The notes under the pieces: generated by a model
What the model was told of the DNA's origin: nothing
Databases searched by the model: none
Seen by the model: the letters and a program-made list of their open reading frames with translations, nothing else
Program-made: the position numbers and the translations under genes
Assembly (NCBI RefSeq): GCF_032118995.1
Contig: NC_092662.1
Span: 1,550,001-1,614,000 of the forward strand
From: Asterias amurensis
Taxonomy: Eukaryota > Echinodermata > Asteroidea > Forcipulatida > Asteriidae
Length of the DNA stretch: 64,000 bases
Direction of reading: 5' to 3'
Shown here: positions 1 to 13,024 of the stretch, piece after piece
Numbering within the stretch: position 1 is the stretch's first letter
How the letters are laid out: every line of letters begins with the position of its first letter

Positions 1-1207
1 TTTGTTTCATTAGGCTATTTGCTTTTCTTTAAAAAAAAAAGAGGGCCTATAATCTGAAGCTTGGATTCATCTTGATTCATCTTGATTCATCAGATTTATA
101 ACATGATATTGTCCATAATTATATAAAAGCGCATGATTTCAACTCTTTGGTGTAGTTAATATCGTTACTTTCAAAAAGTAATTGCAAAATTCGCTAAAAT
201 AAATCATGACATTTTCCTTCTGAAATTATGCCGTTGACCCGAAGCAAGGTATGTGATATGTGAGATTCGGTAACGCCGAGAATCGATCGCTTCGTGCGAG
301 TGTTGCTAGTTTATTTAGGCCGTCTGCCAAGTCTTCTGGCCGGGATCATATCGGCAAAGATACGGCCAAGATATTAATTTTCGCGTTAAGAGTTCATTTA
401 TACTTGGAAACAAAAAATATTATAAAGTATTGAAGTTTTAACCTGAAATACTTGTGATTAAGGTGTTCAACTTTGTGAAACGTTTATTTGAATATGCAGC
501 ACAGTCATTTTAACAAAACAACACAAACCGTGGAATTTGTTTCGTAAAAGTTAAAACAACATACCAAAATTCCACAAGGGAACTAATCGTTAACACTGTC
601 ACAAATATATTTCTTTCTTCTTCTTTTTTTTTTGGGGGGGGGGGTAATTCAGTCAAATATAAAACCATACATTTGTTTCTTTATCAAACTGTAAAATCGC
701 AAATTCATTTTTGGAACATTTTTTTCTTTTGGTATTATGGGGTTTCAATAAATGATTATTTTGAGCTCAGATCGAGAAAAAAATTATGCATATATTATAG
801 GGTAGCCTATAAACACCTAAATATTTAATGTATTAAGTTACACTAAAACTATTTCAACGGAAACGGTTAGTTGGTTTGGGCATACAGAATTAAAGGACTT
901 CGAGAAGTTGACTATCGACAACTGAGCCTTCAGTAGCGTCAGTACAGATCGATTTAACACCCAGTCTGTTGGGGCCCGTTTGCTTCGGGCACGGGGGGGG
1001 GCATTAAGTCATGATGCCTGAGCCACAGTGAGGAAAAATGAAAAGGTACTGTCAGTTTTACGGGAGATCCAGAGGGTAGCAAAAGCCCCTCTGGGTTTCA
1101 GAAGGTCTAAATTAAGTCAGTATTTCTGTGACGGCAGGGCATGTGATGAAGTCAATCGTACTGCGCCTTGAACACCCAGCAGGGTGGATATGTGCGCATT
1201 ACAAGTC

Positions 1208-1301
<94 letters not shown>

Positions 1302-1563
1302 AGGTCGAATGACCATAGTCACACTATGGTCACGGTTAGGGCCTAGGGTTTATTTCAAAGGAACAGAGAAGCGATATTTGTAAATATTATTGTCATCTAG
1401 TTTCACTCTGGTTACGTCGTTGATAACTTCTCATTAGAACTTGATAATTCTTGGCAGTATGCCTCTGAAAAGCGTATGACGTGTGTATTTTAGGAGGGAA
1501 ATTGCATCACAATTTCAGACAGTGTTTACAAAGTAGTCAGTTGGAAAGCAATTATAAACTTAC
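1..1563. other. non-coding stretch left of the DOMON exon
   Basis: AT-rich sequence with no recognisable coding exon. It should contain intron sequence of the minus-strand DOMON gene, whose first coding exon ends at 1564, but I could not find its next exon here. It holds a G-run near 640, a G-rich patch near 990-1000 and the TTA microsatellite at 1208-1300. Confidence 0.5.
1208..1300. repeat. (TTA)n microsatellite
   Basis: About 31 uninterrupted copies of the trinucleotide TTA. It opens artificial poly-Tyr and poly-Ile frames that are not genes. A short inverted repeat (TGACCATAG...CTATGGTCA) follows at about 1310-1332. Confidence 0.95.
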
Positions 1564-1887
1564 CGTTACTTTCAAAATGCCACGTGGAAAGCAAAACACC
1601 ACAAGATCTGCCTTAACCAGTGATCCATCAGGTGACATACCGAAAGCGAACCATTCTCTGTTGTTTCGCGGTCGACTCTCTCCGTTTATCAGCGGGACAC
1701 TCAGCCTAAAGTCGACCGTCTCTTTCTCAAAATCGACGGCCCAAGATAAATCGGCCGCACGGTCGCTACCCTCCCCTTCCGGAACGAGTAAAACGTGGTA
1801 CGGGAGGTTAGAGTGCTGGTAACCGTCTGTCATAGATAGTAAAAATCCATGTACAAAACAAAGACAAACCAAGTATGTGCTTATCAT
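1564..1887 (-). CDS. DOMON-domain first coding exon, DBH/MOXD1-like (partial)
   Basis: First coding exon of a probably secreted or lumenal protein, 108 codons, ending in phase 0 at a good donor (ACG|GTAAGT). The start ATG at 1887 opens a hydrophobic signal peptide (about residues 1-21, including LVCLCFVHGFLL). A DOMON-type beta-sandwich segment follows: LSWAVDFEKETVDFRL, then EWFAFGMSPDGSLVKADLVV. This W..D...V.F.L...G.FG.S..G....AD.V pattern is typical of dopamine beta-hydroxylase and MOXD1, where DOMON precedes the copper monooxygenase domains. Those domains are not in this window; the rest of the gene must lie to the left, beyond position 1. It could instead be another DOMON protein. The opposite strand is also open (1481-1822), but that frame has no domain pattern. 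Confidence 0.68.
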
Positions 1888-3299
1888 CTTTGAAATCAGT
1901 CTCGAAAATGCGGTTCAATGTGATTTTTTTTCTAAATAATGATGTTGCGACTGCCATGCACCGCCCTAAATACAAGAAATCAGTTTGCTCCGATGTGAAT
2001 TCGTGAATGTAGCTTTAGCAGTTAACTTCATTCTTAATTTTCTTTTTTATCATCATGGTCACTCTAGTCACGTGTGCCGTCCGTAGTATGAAATCAGTGA
2101 TCTTCGATCGTTTTCATTAGTTCAGAAAAAATACGTCATCACGAGGCGAAGACTATACGCCCATCTAATTGGGGACGGCAGGATAAAGGGGCTATGGTTA
2201 CTTGCGAGATGCGTCAATGGGGAATTTTGAACGAATTGAAACTCACTTCAAGGTACTTTTATGAAATAGTTGGTTAATATTAAAGACACAGGAATATTCT
2301 TGGGTCCATTCTTAGTTTTATGTGAAGGTGAACCTTACGATTGCAACGAGGTACCAAAAGATGATATTAAATTTAGGGCCAGATATAAAACAGCAATTTC
2401 TTTAATTTCAAATTATTTACATTATCTACATTATTTTTCAATAATGAATGCAGGTGATTTGACAAAGATAGTCAAATAAGTGGATCTGGTTGGTTCTTGT
2501 ATTCTTTACAATGAATCAGGCATACGTCCAGAGACCAACAGTTTGTTTCGTCATTCGATATAAGCTAAGCTGTCCTTACTCTATGATATAAGCAACATAT
2601 TTACGATAAGTCTATTGATCACATGAACGAGGCGTGAATTCGTAAGTTACTGAAATCACTGTTTATAGTTTCTGACGACATAACCTTGTCTGCCATTAAA
2701 GATTCGTTAATTACTATTCATTGACTGTGGACGTTGTATGTCGAAATAATTATAAACCGTCGTTCGTGATGCATATTCCCGGCCCATGACTGACGTGACC
2801 GCCTCGCCAATTTACTTGCAATTCACTGTGGCCTGAGATTCTTTAAGTCAAGCATTAAAGACCTGGGCTTAATGACTTCGCCAGGAGATTGTCAATTACT
2901 AAGCTGACTTGATTAATTAATTATGTGATTAGTGACAATGGTAATTTTAATCATATTGTTTGTTGCGTGTTTGTGCATATTATAATTATGACGGCTTGGT
3001 TTGTAATAATCCGAACAACCGAAATTGAAATTTAAAAGCCATAAAAATAAAGTCTCACTAACACGCGTGGGTCAGAATCTACCCGGATCCCGGGTCCCGG
3101 GGTCTGATTGGTGGGTCAGGCTGACCACTCCGATTGTCCGTACGGTGGTCAGTTTCACTCATTTATATGGTCATTTTGACATGGATTCTGTGACCAAAAT
3201 GGGTCAGGTCCCTGCCAAGGGACCCATAGGAGGTTTTTATTTAGAGTTTTTAAGAGTACGTATAATATAATACAGCAGCATCGTTTTAAAACTCACAGG

Positions 3300-3545
3300 G
3301 CACTCTAACAGGATCACCAAGGAGTATCTTCCCTCATCACATGGGCTGGACACCAAAGCATGGAAGGAGAAACAGGGGAGACAGAAGCTCAGCTATACAG
3401 ATGTAGTTGCTGTGGGACATTGGGATGCTTCCAGCTGATCTTTCCAACCTAATGAGAGATCGACAGGGATGGGCAAGCCTAATTATGATTCCGGACCTCG
3501 GTCGACTATAGAGAGAGGGAGTGATACATTATTATAACTTTCTTG
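3300..3545 (+). mobile_element. LINE 3'-end relic, copy 1
   Basis: Degenerate end of a non-LTR retrotransposon reading frame. One frame reads LPADLSNLMRDRQGWASLI followed by MIPDLGRL, which looks like the C-terminal tail of many LINE ORF2 proteins. A frame change separates it from upstream sequence that also matches the second copy (9936-10115), notably GGAGACAGAAGCTCAGCTA. The shared segment is about 180 bp. It is too short and decayed to assign to a clade. Confidence 0.55.
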
Positions 3546-4316
3546 TGACATACAACCTGTGGTCAGACGTTCTTGTTTTTTAAGGGCATTGGCAACTCGT
3601 TCATGAGTCCGGCTTGTTTTAATAGATTGCAGGTATAGGTAAGCAACTGTCTGTGACTGGGTTTTTTCTTCAAGTTGACGATTCGAATAAGGCCTGATAT
3701 TGAGTGTCGATTGAAACTATTTTATTGTATTGATTACCGCTTCTATAATTGATTGTCACTCAATCGTTTCACAAATTAATTTATCAGGACTGCCAACACT
3801 CTTGTTTTGATTCATCGTGTTCAGCCGACATTGTTTCGGTTCTAGGGATTCTTCAGACAAACTGACGCTGAGCCATCGTCCACAGCCTTGTATTGAATCT
3901 TAAGCGATACTTTATATTGAAGGCAAATATTAATTTCCTGAATGAGTTGTACTACATGGTACACGAATCCGACAGGAAATATTACATCCCTGTAACTCTT
4001 CACTAAACTAGCCTGCGGTCGTCTTGGCGGCCCGGTGCTGCCTCCAGCTCGACATGTTTGTTTAGAAGTCTCAAATTAGTTTTGCAATAAAACAGAGAAG
4101 GAGGTAATTAAGTTTTGGAATGAATGGAAACCTACAAACCACAGGCTGTCATTGTAATCTTTCCATTCGTTGAATTCCTTTAGTGTACTTTGAATATGAG
4201 TGGTGGTTTAGAAAACACTTTAGTCAATGTTAAGTATGTTCAGGGCCTTTTTGGTTTGTATGGCAATAAAGAATTGAGAACAAAAATCGTGAAGATCACA
4301 AATTAACCCCGTTTGC

Positions 4317-4450
4317 AAAAAAATAAGTCGTTTTTTTTCATCCGTGACCCAGATGGCGCGGCCGATCGATCTCAAACTTCTAGAGATTTGTTAGTTTGGT
4401 ATGGTGGATTATTTAAAGTGTTTAGACTGCCAGCAACTGATTTGTTAGCA
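4317..4450 (+). mobile_element. truncated copy of the 53653-54030 MITE
   Basis: Shares CGTGACCCAGA, GGCCGATCG and TCTCAAACTTCTA, in the same order and spacing, with the interior of the full-length element at 53653-54030. The left end is missing and the right end fades after the CAGCAACTG segment. Confidence 0.55.
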
Positions 4451-4826
4451 AATAACAAATATGTAGTATTCCGTTAAGTATCTATTTGAGGTTTACCCTG
4501 AGGATCTATCTCCCCATGTTGTAGGCAGCCCCCCCCCCCCCCACCTCTTCCCGAAATCCCGTAATTGTTACTGAGCGCCCTCTGTTGACTAAACATGTTT
4601 TTCATCTTGAGACATGTCCCCAGTCGTCATTGCACTAAATTCAACGTGTATGTACGTGAGACTGGTGTGCACACATGCTGTTATGTCATCTGTTTGACTA
4701 TGCAATCATTTGAGCGTAGATGTTGAAATATAACGTAACTAGATCTGCCGGTACTTTTTGTAAAGCTGTGTGACCCAGTTGTGGATTTGCCCAGGAGTTG
4801 CTCAGCTCTTCCAGTGAGAACTCATC

Positions 4827-7800
4827 ATGGCAGAAGATCCAAGAGTCGTAATAATCACCGGTGCCAACTCGTGAGTATTAATTTATTAATTTAATTGCCA
4901 CAAGAGAGCAGAACTTGGTGTCAAAAAGGGGGAGTGTTCTTACTCGATAAAAATAAATGTTGGCCTTCATAGCTTGTACTTGTAGGCGCGGCGGGCCGGG
5001 GGTTGGGGGCGCTAAGCTCTGCGAGGTGAGGTCTCTGAACCTTGAAATGAATGGCCTTCTCTACAACTTCAAGTGACAGGAACGTCCATACCAAAATCGC
5101 CTTCAAATGATGTACAAAATCAGATGCAAGTTGGTTGACATCCCCTGGCCTGGAGCACATATCTGTCACATTCCACCACATCATCAATTTAGAGGTATGT
5201 CATGGCTAGCTCCCGATCCATATTCCTGTCCACCTCCCTGTTTATCCTTCTGTGTATGTACCGTCCCTTGACGCCTTCAAACTGGTGTTAAGGGACCCCT
5301 GGCTGAAGTAACCTCATCTCATGATCTCCAGCTTTTTACTCGCACCTTTACATAATTCTAACTTCACCTGACACAAGTCCTGTTGTCTAAGCCAACCCAT
5401 GTGCTCGCACGCAGTGTGTACATCTTCAATCATTTGAAGGCTGCACTTTACTCAGAGAAAAAGAAGAAGAGCTCCCAAAGAAACCCTCAACTTAATGCCT
5501 TTCCTTCATTCAATGAAAGGGCATTATTGGACCAGGTTTGTGTTACATGGGTGTGGCTTAAACTTAAAGTGGAATTACAACACCCTAAGTGCGATAGACA
5601 TTGAGTGTTGAAAACTTACTTGGCATAATTTGTTTAATTTGTTGCAGAGGTATTGGTCTGAGTTTTGCCGATCGTCTCTTGGCCATTGATCCAACAATAA
5701 TCTTATGCCTGGCCTGTCGGAACCCAAGCAGAGCAGACACGGCGAGAAAAACGCTTCTAGACAACCATCCAGATGCAAAGATAGAACTTGTACGATTAGA
5801 CACGAGTGACATCAAAGGAATATACGAGACTGCAAAGAGTATTAAAAGAAAGTAAGTGTTTTGAAAATGATAGACCTACCTACCAGACAAAACTGCAACT
5901 TTGCATCCTTACATTAGACCCCAAACTACATCTTATTTACCCAGATAACACAATTACTTTATTTTGTTTTTAGTGAGTGAAAAACACATGTCTTTGCCTT
6001 GTTGCCCATTATACTCTCTCGAATGGGAAAGAGCATTGCAAACTCAAAAATTGATTTCAAACTTTTGAGAAACATTTGCTCTGTAAGAGTAATCAAGATA
6101 GAACACCTTCCGAGGTCACTTACAAACTCCCCACCCCGACAAACTGTTCCTGCCTCATGATTACTTTTCTTTCTTCACCATGTGGCTCTGCTGCTTCTGT
6201 CTGGTCTGTGCTCTTTACTTAATGTACAACCTGACTGCTCGCTGTGTTTTTATTATTTATTTTCTTTTATTGTCTAATTAGATACACAAGATTGGACTTT
6301 CTATATCTGAATGCTGGTATAATGCCGGTTACACATTTGAACTGGAAGAACATGTTCAAAGCAATCTTCACTCCGTAAGTAAATCTTTACATTTTTTTCA
6401 TTTTTAAAGGCAGTGGACACTATTGGTAATTACTTAAAATAATTATTATCATAAAACCTCCATTGGTAATGAGTAATGGGGAGAGGTTGATGGTATAAAG
6501 CATTGTGAGAAACGGCTCCCTCTGAAGTAACATAGTTTTCAAGAAAGAAGTAATTTTCCACGAATTTGATTTCGAGACCTCAAGTTTAGAACTTGAGGTC
6601 TCGAAATCAAGCATCTGAAAGCACACAACTTCGTGTGACAATGGTGTTTTTTTCTTTCATAGTTATCTCGCAACTCCGGCCACCAATCGAGCTCAAATTT
6701 TCCCAGCTGTGTCATGACAAATTTAAAAGATAGTAAAGTAGACTACAAAGTCATTCTGTGCCCAATACTTTTTTTTCTTTCTTTACAAGTTAGGCCTATA
6801 GCTTTATGCCTGATCTTTTGAATGTTTATTTTACTATTTAGACAACATAATTATGACCATGATTGCTCCTTCAGAAGTTTGTGTACTGTTTTTAAACTCA
6901 ATTAATACGTTTGCAATAAATGGTGCAATATCTGGGAGTTGAATTTCGAAACTATCTGCTGGTACCAGAAACTTAAGGAAATATCAAAAATATAAGCTAC
7001 TGTAAAATAATAAATGTGTTGTATTGTATTGGGAACAATTATTTTTTAAACCCTTCTACTGACTAACTGATCGTTCCATATCATCCACAAAATGATTTCA
7101 AATCACAGCTGTATTAAATGCCAGCCAGCCTGCAATGTGAAATCATTTGATTCATGCATCACAGTACACTGATTGTTTTGTGTATTTGCTTTACAAATAT
7201 CATACACAACATATGTTGGTTAATGGTTTTAAATTCCTGTCTGGCAAAGAATATGGAAAGTAGATGGGTTTAATATAAATGTTAAATTTGCATTTTACCT
7301 TTATCACACATCAGTGTAGGTAAAACACAACAAATGGGCATAGTGATGAAATAATGTTTGATTAACGACGTAGCTGTGCTTTTTATAACATGTTATTTTC
7401 TGCTCTCCTATTAGACTAAAAATCACCCCATCAACTAAACTAGATCAACACTTAAGTGACCGTCACAAAGGTTGACTTTTTTCCCATCAAAAAAGATTAT
7501 ATTTGATAATAATTCAGTTGACCTGCATGTACTCCAATTGTTTATTTATAAAGAAACAACTTGATCCAAAATATAAAAGTACAAACAAAAATTGCTTCAA
7601 TGCTAAAAATTGTGCCACTGAGTTTTTAATTGGATGATCCAGAAAAAAAATGTTATTAAATACAATACGACCTTTGATTTCCAAACTGTTTGTGTGTAAA
7701 TTTATACATAAACTATATGGCAGCTGACTTTTTTCATATAATTTGTCTGTCTGACATTTATTTATATTGCAAACAATCATGTTTAGGCCTATTCTTGTAA

Positions 7801-10800
7801 ATTCAATAAGTGGAAGTTCAAGCATTACAAAGTACAGCTTTTTGTTCTGGGGAATATAATACTAATTTGAATTTCTGTTTCAGAACCCAATTATTTGAGA
7901 TGCTGACCACAGGGGAGGGTTTATTGAATCTTCAAGATAACATGACCAATGATGGCCTTAAGACAATATTCTCAACAAACATCTTCGGCCATTTTGTGCT
8001 GGTAAGACTTTTTTTTTTTTATTCTCCTGCTATTTTGTCTATCCTACAACCTAGACTGTTCGTAAGAGGATTATCTATTCCTCACAGCTTTTCTGTATCA
8101 TCATCTTAAATTTTCCCTTCATGCAGCCCAATACCTTTATTTTTTTAGTTTAGTTTTTTTAAGCTTTACACTGGCATAAAAATATACAAATCAATAATTA
8201 AAGCAACAAAGAAGCTAAATAGATAAAATACCAAGCTCAAGAGTGGCAAGGAGGAACAGGTGACCAGCACCTTTACAAAGCCGTCCTGCCACTATATAAA
8301 ATATTGTTTGGGGTGTACTTGATTACACAAATTAAGATGATACAGTCAAATATTTTTTTAGAATTTTGTATTTCATAACTTGAAACAGTTCTTTGCAAAG
8401 CAGAGTATAGGAGTTATAATTATCTTATTGCTCATATTGGGGGTCAAACCAGTGCCAATCATCCAGTCCATATGAAAAATTTTCATGAAACACTCTCAAA
8501 GTTGACCAAATATAATCTGTAGACCCCTTTTTTAATTTGATTGCCTTAAAAGTAAAAGTGCACCAAATTCATTACAATGCACAACCATTATTTAGTTTAG
8601 CTGTTTTTAATATAAAAACAAACCATTCTTTTATTACAAGTACTCTTTATTAAACCAAACGAAATAACTTTTTTATTTTTATCAAATTGATTCTATATTT
8701 ATCTAGAAGTGAATGAGTTTAATCTTCTAAAAACCAACAATGTAATCTATACTAAAAATACACCTTTGTTTTTTTGTTGATTTATCAGATAAAGGAATTG
8801 GAAGATCTTTTATTTGAATCAAAAGGACGGATCGTATGGACGTCTTCCAGTAATGCAGACCAATCAAACTTCAGCCTCCAAGATGTACAACACAAACATG
8901 GGTATGGAAATATCTTTCTATTAAAAGTAATTACAGAAATATTTCAAAAATAGTTCAGTTCAACAAGTAGCTCTAGAAGCAAACAAACAAATAACATAGG
9001 AACCATTCAGCAATGCTATTCTATGAATGCATTTACAATTGACTGTTAATTCATACAGGGTTTTTTTTTTCTTCCATATGTTTTGCTTTTATCTTGGTAC
9101 TTGTTGTATATTTTTCTTTTAGGGCTGGTACAATTAATTGATTACACGTTTAATCAAAAACAAACAATGAAACCCATTTCTAAATTTCCTTTTTGGTTAG
9201 ACCAAGCCAAAAGTTTTAAATTGTGGTGTGTATGTTGTATTTTTTAAGGCTTTCTATGAAACCTCATAAAGAATAAATGAAACCTCATATAAAATAAATA
9301 AAAACAATAATTAATTTGTAAAAGTCTGTAATTTGTTTGTAGTTCTCAGGGATACAGCTCATCAAAGTACGCCATTGATATTCTAAATGTAGCACTGAAT
9401 GAGCAGTACAACCAGCATGGTGTTTATAGCCATTTGGTGTCTCCAGGAGTTGTGGCTACAAACATTACCAGCACCTTTTTTCCAGCTTGGATGTGGTCGA
9501 TGTTCTATCCGATATTTCTACTGGTAAGTCACGCTTAAATTCATTTGGTGCTTCAAACTAGACGGAAATGCTTATTAGATTATGTACACTTGAGTAACTC
9601 AAATGACTGAACAGTATGACAAAACAAACTAAGATATAACAGTGATGTCCAAGACTAGCAGGACACTCAAACAGAAACATCAATGAACCCGTCTTTCAGC
9701 TTATCACCAGGGGTTAATTTCATAGAGCTGCTTAAGCACGACAATAGCTTGCTTATTTTACACATGTTACTGGCAAAGATTCCGTGCCATAAACATTGCT
9801 TGTGACTGGTATTTAGCTGTTTTTTACTTAGCATAACAATTGAATGGAGTCTTGGCCGGTAATCTGATTTTACTAAGCAAGGATTTCTTTTGCTTAAGCA
9901 AATTTTCTGCTTAAGAAGCTCTATGAAATTGGGCCCTGGTCACCAGAACATGGTGGTAGAAATAGAGGAGACAGAAGCTCAGCTACACAGATTTAGTTGC
10001 CAGGGACATCTGAGCTCCCACTTAAAATTATGAGGGATAAACAGGAATGGTAAAATCTTAACATGATTCTGACCTCAGTCGACTAGATCGAGGGAGACTA
10101 CATCATGTCATTAATGCAGATGACTTTTAAACTAACTGTTCAAAGGGAAATTAAATTTGCATTATTCAGTTCATTGTCAATAAAATTGGTTTTTGATTAA
10201 CTTGTTGTTACCTTGTAGATTCGTGTATTTGCTCCAAGATTTGTCATTGAGCCTCATTTAGGAGCAGAGTCAATGGTAAATATGATTTTACTGATTTTTT
10301 TTTTCTTTGTACTGTTTAATAATAAAACAGAAATGGGTACACTGGAGACAATAATATTCCCTGCAACCCATGAACTGATTTTCCTGGAAGTTTGCCTCAT
10401 AAAAACGTTTTGAATTCACAAAGGCAAAACACTCTTTTAGCTGTTGGCCAATGATGTCCCCCAATAAGTATTGAAATTTCTCTCATTAAAAACTGCATGG
10501 TTTTAACTTTTCAGTCCAAACAGTTGTTTTGTAAATATCTTTGTTTTCTCTTTTAGGTTTGGGTATTTGAGGAGGATAGAATCTGCATTCGTCCAGATCG
10601 CAAATACACAAGTTATAGCTCGGGATTAGGACATAGCTACGTTGTACCCGAAGAGGTAAATCATTCACCAACTCAGTATTTTTTGTTTGTTTACTCTGTA
10701 GACTCAGGAAAATATTTCAAGACGAACACAACTGTCATTCATTTACTTTACTCATGAACTCAGTTTATTGGTTTTCCACGGCTTGAATATTAAACTTTAC

Positions 10801-11523
10801 TGCAGACCTAAGGCCAGTCATGCTACAGTCAGGCCAGTAAGTGCTTAAAGGCAGTGGACACTATTGGTAATAATTACTAAAAATAATTAATAGCATAAAA
10901 ACTTACTCGGTATCAAGTAATAGGGAGAGGTTGATAGTATAAAACACTGTGAGAAACGGCTCCCCCTGAAGTGATGTAGTTTTCGAGAAAGAAGTATTTT
11001 TCCACAGATTTTATTTCGAGACCTCAAGCACACAACTTCATTTGACAAGGGTGTTTTGTCTTTCATTGTTATCTTGCAACTTCGACGACCAATTGAGCTC
11101 AAATTTTCACCGGTTTGTTATTTTATGCATATGTTGAGATACACTAAGTGAGCAGACTGGTCTTTGTCAATTACCAATAGTGTCTAGTGTCTTTAACCAG
11201 AATAGTCTGGCCGTCTTGTGTTTTTCAATTGGATATCAATTCATGTATCTCATTTTTTGTCTATTACAAAAATGACTTGTCCAGTAAACATTGTGAGATA
11301 CAAGCCCTGTGGGATTTTTGTCCCTAAATCAAGCCCTGTTATCTGTTTAGTACAATGCAAACTTTCCTGAACCTCACAAGACTTTTTTTGTTTTTACCAT
11401 CTTTGTTTATAGGTTGAATATGAATCAAAGGCCCCTATGCAGTTATACAGCCAACTTGACAAACTCTATAAGATGTTTACGGATAAGTACACAGGAAGAG
11501 ACAACAGAAGTGACAACGAATAG
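4827..11523 (+). CDS. HSD17B7: 3-keto-steroid reductase / 17-beta-HSD type 7
   Basis: Short-chain dehydrogenase/reductase of the ER membrane. The vertebrate enzyme performs the NADPH-dependent 3-ketosteroid reduction of C4 demethylation in cholesterol synthesis and can reduce estrone. Coding exons: 4827-4870, 5648-5851, 6282-6374, 7884-8001, 8789-8901, 9343-9523, 10219-10275, 10557-10655, 11413-11523. Phases agree at every junction, giving 339 aa (human about 341). Visible motifs are the cofactor loop TGANSGIG (residues 11-18), NAG (93-95), the catalytic serine stretch TSSSN (171-175) and YSSSK (Tyr195, Lys199). A hydrophobic, aromatic segment follows PGVVATN (about residues 225-255) and corresponds to the family's membrane-associated part. 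The C-terminal half matches the HSD17B7-specific extension, including the VW.F motif and a QLYSQLDKLYK helix. A MITE lies in intron 3 and another in intron 8. The enzyme looks intact. Confidence 0.95.
6405..6725 (+). mobile_element. MITE family A, copy 1 (right end decayed)
   Basis: In HSD17B7 intron 3. The left end carries TTTAAAGGCAGTGGACACTA, then the family's GGGGAGAGGTTGAT block, GAAACGGCTCC and a central palindrome built from TTTCGAGACCTCAAGTT and its complement. The right terminal repeat is not recognisable. Same family as 10845-11196, 17226-17580, 43665-43838, 58765-59102 and 62030-62310. Confidence 0.8.
9710..9935. mobile_element. foldback element, GCTTAAGCA family, copy 1
   Basis: In HSD17B7 intron 6. 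The ends are inverted: ATTTCATAGAGCTGCTTAAG on the left and CTTAAGAAGCTCTATGAAAT on the right, about 226 bp apart. A second copy begins at 63879 and runs to the right edge of the window. Too short to encode protein; a non-autonomous element. Confidence 0.75.
9936..10115 (+). mobile_element. LINE 3'-end relic, copy 2
   Basis: In HSD17B7 intron 6, directly after the foldback element. Matches the relic at 3300-3545 (GGAGACAGAAGCTCAGCTA, then TAGTTGCC.GGGACAT, GAGGGATAAACAGG.ATGG and CTCAGTCGACTA). It is more decayed, with internal stops. Confidence 0.5.
10845..11196. mobile_element. MITE family A, copy 2 (both ends present)
   Basis: In HSD17B7 intron 8, and the best-preserved copy of this family here. 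It starts TTAAAGGCAGTGGACACTAT and ends ATAGTGTCTAGTGTCTTTAA, so the terminal repeats are inverted and both ends carry TTAA. The whole is about 352 bp with no coding capacity. The TTAA ends are compatible with piggyBac-type TTAA insertion, but TTAA may be part of the repeat itself; this is inference. Confidence 0.85.
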
Positions 11524-11664
11524 ATTTAAAATAATAGGAATGGACAAAACTAAAGCGTATAATTTTTATCAAATGGGGCGTCACATCTGTGGGTTTATGG
11601 AAGAGTAAACTCGATTGTTTACAAGAATTTGATCAAATGAAGTGTTTGTGTTTTAAACAAAGAA

Positions 11665-11670
11665 AATAAA
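11665..11670 (+). promoter_or_regulatory. polyadenylation signal of HSD17B7
   Basis: AATAAA 142 bases after the HSD17B7 stop codon. It is the first canonical signal downstream, so the 3' UTR is probably short. Confidence 0.6.
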
Positions 11671-12280
11671 AGAATTGTTACAGATATTTTACACATGATA
11701 ACTTGTTATCATGGAATTAAATCAGGCAACAGTTTTGGTGTGGTTTTATCTCTTGTTTTTTTTTTTCGTTTTTTTTTTTTCTTCTCAATTTCAATATAAT
11801 GAATTGATATACATGTACTCACCTCCTTATTACTCGAGTAGTAAAGATATTGGACTAAAATTAAGCCATTGCCAAATCAAAAATTATTAAATATTATATT
11901 GATATGTCAAGGCAAAACACTTGATTTTTATATAATCAGGTTTGACTGGTTTGAAAGGAAGCTATTGGGAATCAGTGCCTTTTTATCTTCAATTATGAAG
12001 TATTTTGTAAAATTTTACCATTTGTAGATGTGACAATTTAAGTCTCTCTAAAGACTTATTTTATAAATTAATATCATAATAATGCTATAACCAAAATGGA
12101 ACATTCCTGTTACTATTTAAATATCTAACAATTTATAATGTGCAATGTAAATCATAAATTCTTAAAATTGTTTTAGCCACTCTTGTCTTCCAGTGACTTA
12201 CATAACAAAAGTATGTATTCATTAGAAACCATAACCAGTATTCTTATTTATGAAAATGATAATTTTAGTCTGCATGGGAA

Positions 12281-12480
12281 TACACCGATCCATTAGGCCC
12301 CGCCCACGGCGCATGTATGAGCAAGAACACATGAGCTTCTCCAATGCCATTCTGCACAACTCTGCCGCGCGCCGAGCATATGCGCTAGCAAGCTGGACTT
12401 TTTAGTGTCAGACTTTTGGTTGTGCAATGGGTTGTGATTGGTCAATATGCAATGGGGCGGAGCTTAATGGATCGGTCTAT
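12281..12480. mobile_element. MITE with CCGATCCATTA inverted ends
   Basis: Left end ACACCGATCCATTAGGCCCC, right end GGGGCGGAGCTTAATGGATC (inverted, about 25 bp, one or two mismatches), total about 200 bp. The interior is GC-richer than its surroundings. It holds a GC box near each end and an ATTGG box. A small non-autonomous DNA transposon; only one copy is visible here. Confidence 0.7.
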
Positions 12481-12506
12481 TGCATACCAGTTGTTCTTCC
12501 AAGGGT

Positions 12507-12725
12507 CATGTCACAACAGGCAATTTACAGGCAACCAGTTCCAGGCAATCTCCACGAAGGAAAGGCACTCACATTTGAATGTTCACATATTATTTAGGAT
12601 CATAAGACATTATTTTTGAGAGGTACTCCTGTGCTACCAAAATGGTCCTGTAGCATGCACTGCAGTTGGTTGCCTCCAAGTTGCCTGCAAAAGTTACCTG
12701 TAAAAGTTGCCTCGTGTCACAAGGC
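12507..12725. repeat. imperfect foldback with GGCAA/TTGCC repeats
   Basis: Left arm TGTCACAACAGGCAATTTAC with further CAGGCAA repeats; right arm GGTTGCCTCC...TTGCCTG...GTTGCCTCGTGTCAC in inverse orientation. The arms are only partly complementary and separated by about 120 bp. Probably another decayed foldback element. Confidence 0.45.
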
Positions 12726-13024
12726 CATAACACATGGATCTGGTAAACAGCTGAAAATTTGATTCCTCCAAACAATTATTCCTTTCACTGATAAATGTTT
12801 GCATTCTTTTATTCCAGTAAGTGATTTTCATTAAGAGAGGCTATCATCAAATTATAACTATTCAAGTTGGTGCTTCAATTCAAACTGAGTATATTTTGCC
12901 AATCAAATTGCAACAATTTAGCAGGTAATTTTTTAGGGTTTTGTGAGTTTGGTTTTGATACTGAAGATTTAATTTGGAATTAAAAGTGTTTGTGTGAGGA
13001 ATAAACATAAATTTGAGAGACATT

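Larger units (their letters stand above)
1888..4826. other. intergenic region between the DOMON gene and HSD17B7
   Basis: About 2.9 kb between two divergent genes, presumably holding both promoters. I see no coding exon. It contains a LINE 3' relic (3300-3545) and a truncated MITE copy (4317-4450). A C-run lies at about 4529-4541. Short open frames at 2270-2479 and 3025-3270 have no protein-like composition. Confidence 0.5.
11671..13024. other. intergenic region between convergent HSD17B7 and the torsin gene
   Basis: No coding exon seen. It holds T-runs near 11755-11780, the GC-rich MITE at 12281-12480 and a loose foldback at 12507-12725. A TTTATT at about 12808 could be the minus-strand polyadenylation signal of the torsin gene. 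Confidence 0.5.

Noticed and set aside
1128-1383. Open frames of poly-Tyr and poly-Ile
   Set aside because: Produced entirely by the TTA microsatellite.
1481-1822. Plus-strand open frame of 113 codons
   Set aside because: It mirrors the minus-strand DOMON exon; only the minus frame shows a signal peptide and domain pattern with a proper donor.
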